Of a stretch of DNA of 59,000 nucleotides, positions 54,100 through 59,000 are shown in pieces. The translations under genes were made by a program, and so were the position numbers. Under the pieces are notes generated by a model. That model was not told the DNA's origin and did no database searches. It worked only from the letters and a program-made list of their open reading frames with translations. This DNA comes from an uncultured bacterium (GTDB taxonomy: Bacteria > Patescibacteriota > Gracilibacteria > Absconditabacterales > Absconditicoccaceae): positions 1 to 59,000 of the forward strand of contig CAMVSQ010000005.1 of assembly GCA_947170225.1 (NCBI GenBank), read 5' to 3'. Numbering within the stretch: the stretch's first letter is position 1; every line of letters starts with the position of its first letter.

Positions 54100-54315
54100 A
54101 TGTGAACTATGAAATATACCATAAAAGTATTTCAAGAAAAAGATGGAAGTTTTTATGCAGAAGTTGTAGAACTCCCAGGATGTTTTTCCTCTTGAAAAAA
54201 TATTGATGAATTGAAAGTTAATATAAAAGAATCCATATCATGCTACTTGGAATGAATGCAAAAAGATATTGAAAACGAAGCTGTTTCATATGATTATTTC
54301 AAACAATATGCCTAA
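54100..54315 (+). CDS. hicB: HicB-type antitoxin (pair 1)
   Basis: The 71-residue protein carries the HicB fold pattern: MKYTIKVFQEKDGSFYAEVVELPGCFSSG, typical of HicB with partial RNase-H-like fold, then a helix and a short tail. It lacks a separate DNA-binding domain, so it is the short form. Its stop overlaps the toxin gene by 8 bases (54308-54315), the classic arrangement for co-translation. ATG 54109 is an alternative start. The ELPGC and SSG glycines include a TGA. Confidence 0.88.
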
Positions 54316-54517
54316 AGTAATTACATCCAAAGAATTGATAAAAATATTGAAAGACTATTGATATGCCGAACACCACCGAAAATGAAGCCATTGTATGCTA
54401 AAAAATATAAAAACATGAAAATATGTTGTAGTGCCATGCCACAATAAAGACCTTTGAATATGGTTAACTTTGAAAATATTGGACCAAGCATGAATTGATC
54501 GTAATATATTAAGATAA
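54308..54517 (+). CDS. hicA: HicA-type mRNA interferase toxin (pair 1)
   Basis: The 69-residue protein shows the HicA dsRBD-like fold: SKELIKILKDYGY, then KGSHCML with catalytic His28, and VVVPCHNKDLGIWLTLKILDQAGI. HicA cleaves mRNA when not bound by HicB. The glycine before Ser-His is TGA, so the standard code would destroy the active site. It follows and overlaps its antitoxin, and a second, diverged hicBA pair lies 62 bases downstream. Confidence 0.9.
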
Positions 54518-54579
54518 AAATACTCACGAAATCGGTTAGTTAAAATAAATAATGTTGTTTTATTTCAATCTACATAATT

Positions 54580-54792
54580 ATGAAAATAATAATAAAAAAA
54601 GATTGAGAATGATTTATAGCTGAAGTTGTTTGAAAACCAAATGCGTATGCTTTTTGATATACCAAACAAGAAGCTATACAAGAATTAAATAATGTGGTAG
54701 ATATGATGATAGATTATTATAACGAAGAAGTATTAGCACAAAAAATGATTAAACATTTATTAGATGAAAAACAATATTCATATGCCATATAA
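54580..54792 (+). CDS. hicB: HicB-type antitoxin (pair 2)
   Basis: The 70-residue protein begins MKIIIKKDGEGFIAEVVGKPNAYAFG, the strand pattern of short HicB proteins, and ends in a helix with many acidic residues. It differs strongly from the first HicB, so the pair is not a recent duplicate. The toxin gene starts inside its last codons (overlap 54782-54792). Glycines in DGEG are TGA. Confidence 0.8.
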
Positions 54793-54991
54793 TTTTCGTG
54801 ATATTGAAAAAAGATTAAATAAATTATGATTTGTTGTCGTTAGACAAAAATGATCCCATGTCCTATTTTCCAATTGAAAGAAAATATTTCCAGTTCCAAA
54901 TCATGGATGAAAAGACATTTCACCATGAGTAGAAAAAAAGATTATATCACTTTTGGATATAAGCAAAAATGAATTTGATAAACTAAAATAA
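54782..54991 (+). CDS. hicA: HicA-type mRNA interferase toxin (pair 2)
   Basis: The 69-residue protein has NFRDIEKRLNKLGF, KGSHVLF with catalytic His26, and FPVPNHGGKDISPG, the HicA signature. It overlaps its antitoxin by 11 bases. The C-terminal helix is present, so the toxin appears intact. A terminator follows immediately. Together with pair 1 it makes a tandem of two unrelated hicBA modules next to the S-layer gene. Confidence 0.88.
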
Positions 54992-54996
54992 ACTTT

Positions 54997-55020
54997 CCTT
55001 TCCTTTGGGGAGGTTTTTTT
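54997..55020 (+). terminator. Terminator after the second hicBA pair
   Basis: CCTTTCC (54997-55003) pairs with GGGGAGG (55007-55013, two G-U pairs), followed by seven T. Confidence 0.75.
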
Positions 55021-55094
55021 GATTTTTCCTCTTTATTTTTTATACATAATAGATAAAAGTAAAAGCATATGTTTTTATTTTATTTTAATCACAA

Positions 55095-57587
55095 ATGAAA
55101 TATTCACTAAATCTTTTGAAACATTTTATCTCAATCAATGATTCTATACAAAATATTGCAGACAAAATTACACTCAAAACTGTAGAAGTAGAAGAAATCA
55201 TTCAAAGACAAATCGATAAACACATCGTAATATGAAAAATATTATCTGCTGAAAATCATCCAGATTCAGATCACATGAGTGTCTGCCAAGTGGACTGTGG
55301 ATCAAAATGAAAATTTCAGATAGTTTGCGGAGCTGCAAATGTACAATGAGCACATTATGTAGTCGCTGCATTGGAGTGAGCAGAATTTAAAGAAGCAGGA
55401 ATTACTATTGCACCAAGGAAACTTCGTGGAGTAGAATCAAATGGAATGATTTGTTCAAAGAATGAATTATGAATACCAGAAGATACAGATAAACCTCGAA
55501 TATGGGAATTAGACAAAGATTTTGATGATATCACAGATGCTGATTTATGAACGCCATTGACTGATAAATATCCTCGATTGGATTCTGCAGTGATAGATGT
55601 AGATAATAAATGACTCACAAATAGACCTGATTTGACAGGTCATTTCGGTATGGCTGTAGATTTAAACGCCATGTATGATGACACTCAGATATCTTACAAC
55701 TGATTGACTAAATATTTTGATGAATTGAAAAATACAAACATATTGGAGCTGATAAACAATAAATGAGCTACAAAAATCTGATTAAAAGCTGAAACAGACA
55801 ATGTAAATTCATATATTTTGATGGAAATAAACGATGTAACTGTCCGCCCATGACAGATGCTTTCTAGACTACATATGTATGATTTATGAAGCAAACCAAT
55901 CTCAAATTGGGTAGATTTCAGTAATTTGTTTATGAATATCACATGACAGCCTGTCCACTTTTTTGATGCAGACAAGATAAAATGAAGTATCATAGTCAGA
56001 CAAGCAAAAGAATGAGAAAAATTTGTAGATTTATTTGAAAAAGAACATACATTACAGGCTTCTGATATGGTAATTGCTGATGAAGAAAAAGTATTGGCAT
56101 TGGCATGAGTTGTATGATGATTAGACTCTGGAATTACGGACAGTACAAAAAATATTTTAGTTGAGATAGCAAATTTTGATCCAGTATGCGTTAGGAAAAC
56201 TTGAGTAAGACTTGGTTTGAGGACAGATGCTGAATTGAGATATGAAAAAAATATCAGTCCATCATTTAGCCAATATGTATTCATATTGTTTTTGGATTTG
56301 TTGAAATATTATTCAAAAGACTTATGAAATTATGAAATTGGATGAATTAGTCATTATTCCAAAAATCAAAACCTTTCATATTTCCAAAATACAATCACAC
56401 TAGATTACAATTTATTGCAAAATTTCATTTTTGGAGAAACCGTAGATTGATTTGAATCTACTGCCCAAAGCATTTTGACCAGATTGTGATTTGGAGTAAA
56501 TGGAAATGAAGTTTCCGTACCGTTTTGGAGATCTCCAGACGATATTACCATAGTCCAAGATATTTACGAAGAAGTGGCAAGGATTTACTGATACGAAAAA
56601 ATTCCAAATATAGCTATGAAATCAGATGTATCTCTGCCAAAAACTCCAAGTTTGGTAAAACTTTCCAGAAGTATTGAAGAAAGTTTTGTCAGAGATTTTG
56701 GATTTGATCAAGTAGAAACTTATCCACGAGTAGACCAAAAAAGCTTGAATTTGTTTGGTATAGATACTACAGATTTGTATTGACTAAAAAATCCTATAGA
56801 TACAGATAAGCCGTATTTGAGAGATGATATGGACTATATCATGATAAATTATATAACCAAAAATAGTAAATTTTTTGATGATTTCAAAATATTTGATATT
56901 GGTAGGATTTGGTCCAAAAAATATGATCTCCAAAATGAAACTGCCAAATTTGCAAACGAATTTGTAGGTGAAAGATTGTGGATTTCTGCCATGTATTACC
57001 AAAAATCTACAAAAACTTGGTCAGATGATTTGCTCCTATTGGCCAAATGAGATATAGAAAAATTGTTTATAACTCTTTGATTAGCAGGAGAAATTTCTTA
57101 CGAAAAAACAGCCAAAAAAGCTTATCATCCAAAAAAACAGTGAAATATAGTTTACAAAAATCAAGTAGTCTGATTTGTCTGAACTATCCATCCATTGATT
57201 CTCAAAAATTACAAATTATCAGAATCCTCAAATTTGGTTTACCTTTCATTGGATTTGCACACGATCAACGAAATACTAAAAAATACAAGTTATGTGGTAG
57301 AGTGATATGAAACTCTACAAGATCAGATAGTTTGGAGAGACTTGTGTTTTGTGATAGATGAAAATTTGGATTACGGTACTGTGCTTGATGTAGCAAAAAA
57401 TGTACATTGAGTGAGTGATTTGGAAGTTTTTGATTTATATCAATGATCAAATTTGCCACAATGAAAAAAATCTATAGCATTCAAGATAAAAATTAAATGA
57501 GAAAATATGCAGACAGAAGAAATCAATGCAGTAATGGACAAAGTAATAAAAAAAGTAGAATCCACTTGAGCAAAATTGAGAGAATAA
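55095..57587 (+). CDS. pheT: Phenylalanyl-tRNA synthetase beta subunit
   Basis: The 830-residue protein is the beta chain of the alpha2-beta2 enzyme that charges tRNA-Phe. An EMAP/tRNA-binding domain (about 40-150, AENHPDSDHMSVCQVDCG), a B3/B4 editing domain, a B5 domain and a catalytic-like core are followed by a C-terminal anticodon-binding (FDX-ACB) domain. The length is normal. The alpha-subunit gene pheS, usually just upstream, is not in the window. Dozens of glycines are TGA. The start is the ATG at 55095 after the hicBA terminator. Confidence 0.95.
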
Positions 57588-57593
57588 AAAAAA

Positions 57594-57765
57594 TTGCCCT
57601 CATCCCCTCTTTATTGAACAAATCTCTCCAAACCTCCCTTTATCAAGGGAGACTTTCCATAATCTGGACATTTCCCCCTTGATAAAGGGGGATTAAGGGG
57701 GATTTGTCCAATAAACTAGGTCATTTCGATCCCGCTTTAGCGGGGAGAAATCCACTACATGCGAT
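57594..57765. repeat. GC-rich interspersed repeat cluster
   Basis: After pheT come CCCTCATCCCCTC, CTCCCTTTATCAAGGGAG, CCCCCTTGATAAAGGGGG followed by GATTAAGGGGGATTTGTCC, and GTCATTTCGATCCCGCTTTAGCGGGG with GAGAAATCC. This is the fullest copy of the dispersed GC-rich family. Confidence 0.65.
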
Positions 57766-57810
57766 TAGTAAAGTAAGTCACATAAATTTGAAATGGCTTA
57801 ATTTCAGTTT

Positions 57811-59000
57811 TTAATCACTTGAATAATTGTCAAAATATCATTGAATAAAAACTACTGGAGTTCATTTGTCCCCAGACCCAGAAGTCAAATCACACAAAGA
57901 TCAAATCAAATCCGTGTACCTCCTTGGTGTTGTTCATTGAGTTTCTATTTTTCATTTCAAATTAGATTCTTTTCATTTTATTTCATTTTTTATAGCATTA
58001 TTCAAATCTTCTCATTTCAAATCAGCAAACTTATTATCTGAAATATACTTTAATTTCAATTCATTTGGACTTCATTCCAATCATTTTGTGTATGCTGGAG
58101 ATACTACAGGATCGGCTAATTCCCAAATTTTTCAAACAGGATCTTTGAATGCTCCATCTCCATAAATCATCACTTCTATTTCTCTACCCGTCACGCTTCT
58201 CAATTTATTTTGGATTTCTTCCACCAATTTTTGTCCATTTTCTGGAAATAATTTTACTTTTTCCTGTGTGGCTCTATTTGATCCCAAAAGCCCATATTTG
58301 CTATTGTATCCGCTATCTCATATTGGAGAGGTCATAATTTCATCCAGTCAAATAATCTTTCCAGGAGAATACATTTTGAGAGTTTGTTTTGTCTCATCTC
58401 TTGTATGGATATCGCAAACTAGTACATCTGAAACATAATTCAAAATAATTTTTGGATCATTTGCCAAAATTATTTCAGCTTCACAATTTTCTTTTTCTAT
58501 CAAATCTCTATAAAATTCTATCATATTTACTCATGTAAATATATGTTTCCAGTCACCAAAATATTTCCAATATTCTTCTTCAGAAATTATATCTGTATAT
58601 GGGTCAATATCACTTTGTCTCAATTTTTCTCTATCCATGATGTCGTTTCCTACCTCATCACTTGGAAAACTTACTTGCAAAGTGATTTTGTCCATAGCTC
58701 TGGCCATAGCAGATAGCAATACAGCAAAACGATTGCGAGAAAGTATGGGAAACAAAACTCAAATATGATCAGTATCAAATTTGGAAACTATATCTTGAGA
58801 AATTTGGTCTACGGTCACATAATTTCCGCTAGCAATCCCAACTACAGCCTCTGTGATGGCTACGATATCGCGATCTTTAAATTGAAATCATTCAGATTCT
58901 TTGGCTTTCATTAGACTATCTACCACAATATTTGCCAGATCATCTCACTCTTTGATTACAGGTGTCCTAATTCATCTCACTACTGTACCTACATATCTTT
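57811..59000 (-). CDS. CofE-like (F420-0 gamma-glutamyl ligase family) protein, 5' partial
   Basis: The frame runs off the right edge, giving 396 residues of an incomplete protein. The N-terminal part reads VVRGIRTPVIKEGDDL, and DRDIVAITEAVVGIASGN, RNRFAVLLSAMARAMD, FPSDEVGND and SGYNSKYGLLGSN follow, in line with the F420-0:gamma-glutamyl ligase family. Cofactor F420 itself is not expected in candidate phyla, so the protein may add glutamate to another molecule, as MurT/GatD-like or folate-like relatives do. Many of its glycines are TGA. It converges on pheT across a repeat cluster. Confidence 0.8.

Noticed and set aside
55069-55110. Possible Phe-rich leader ORF (MFLFYFNHKGNIH) before pheT
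   Set aside because: Only three Phe in a T-rich stretch, it overlaps the pheT start, and no terminator or antiterminator lies between it and pheT.
1-59000. CRISPR arrays, rRNA and tRNA genes
   Set aside because: No regularly spaced direct repeats and no recognisable rRNA or tRNA consensus (such as a GTTCGAATC arm) were found by eye; a covariance search could still find a tRNA.

Overview
The window comes from an AT-rich bacterium that reads UGA as glycine (genetic code 25), the hallmark of the candidate phyla Absconditabacteria (SR1) and Gracilibacteria. The evidence is direct: in-frame TGA sits where invariant glycines belong, for example the Walker A loops of an ABC ATPase, HflX and PilT, the GGGTGGH loop of MurG, and the GxSxG and DGG motifs of a patatin. 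Read with the standard code almost every gene is shredded; read with UGA=Gly the window becomes about 46 mostly complete genes. All gene coordinates below use that code. I cannot tell the two phyla apart from the sequence. Start codons are almost all ATG with A-rich, SD-poor upstream sequence.

Layout. 1-1.2 kb: end of one gene, a degenerate receiver-like protein and a small membrane protein. 1.6-7.2 kb: HflX, asparaginyl-tRNA synthetase (minus), pyruvate phosphate dikinase and a small lipoprotein. 7.5-13.3 kb: a MacA/MacB-like adaptor, ATPase and permease, then a lipoprotein and a membrane protein. 13.3-17 kb: hypothetical proteins and a lytic transglycosylase. 17-19.7 kb (minus): PilT-like ATPase, a glycine-free helical protein and two T4SS-pilin-like membrane proteins. 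19.8-25 kb: lipoprotein, LytR-CpsA-Psr protein, RNase III and an SLH/Listeria-Bacteroides-repeat surface protein lacking a signal peptide. 25.3-32.2 kb: SecF, an RluA-type pseudouridine synthase, a HigA-like repressor, two TGA-free small genes, MurG, a patatin and a polysaccharide pyruvyl transferase. 32.3-34.4 kb: threonyl-tRNA synthetase behind what looks like a threonine leader-peptide attenuator. 35.2-39.5 kb: a 1425-residue secreted protein with repeated lamin-tail-like modules and a thermonuclease domain. 39.5-43.5 kb (minus): more pilin-like proteins and a large membrane protein broken by a frameshift. 43.7-50.2 kb: a PilT/KH ATPase, a degenerate pyruvate kinase, ComEC and a Na/Pi-cotransporter-like protein. 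50.9-54 kb: an SLH-bearing S-layer-like protein. 54-55 kb: two tandem hicBA pairs. 55.1-59 kb: PheT and a CofE-like ligase (minus, runs off the window).

Many genes serve the envelope: MurG, a lytic transglycosylase, an LCP transferase, a CsaB-like pyruvyl transferase and two SLH proteins are consistent with a pyruvylated wall polymer holding an S-layer. PilT, pilin-like proteins and ComEC point to pilus-driven attachment and DNA uptake.

The most unusual observations are the putative Thr-codon attenuator of thrS, and a palindromic repeat family inserted in frame in several coding genes, where its TGA triplets are harmless only because UGA is glycine here. No rRNA, tRNA or CRISPR array was recognised.
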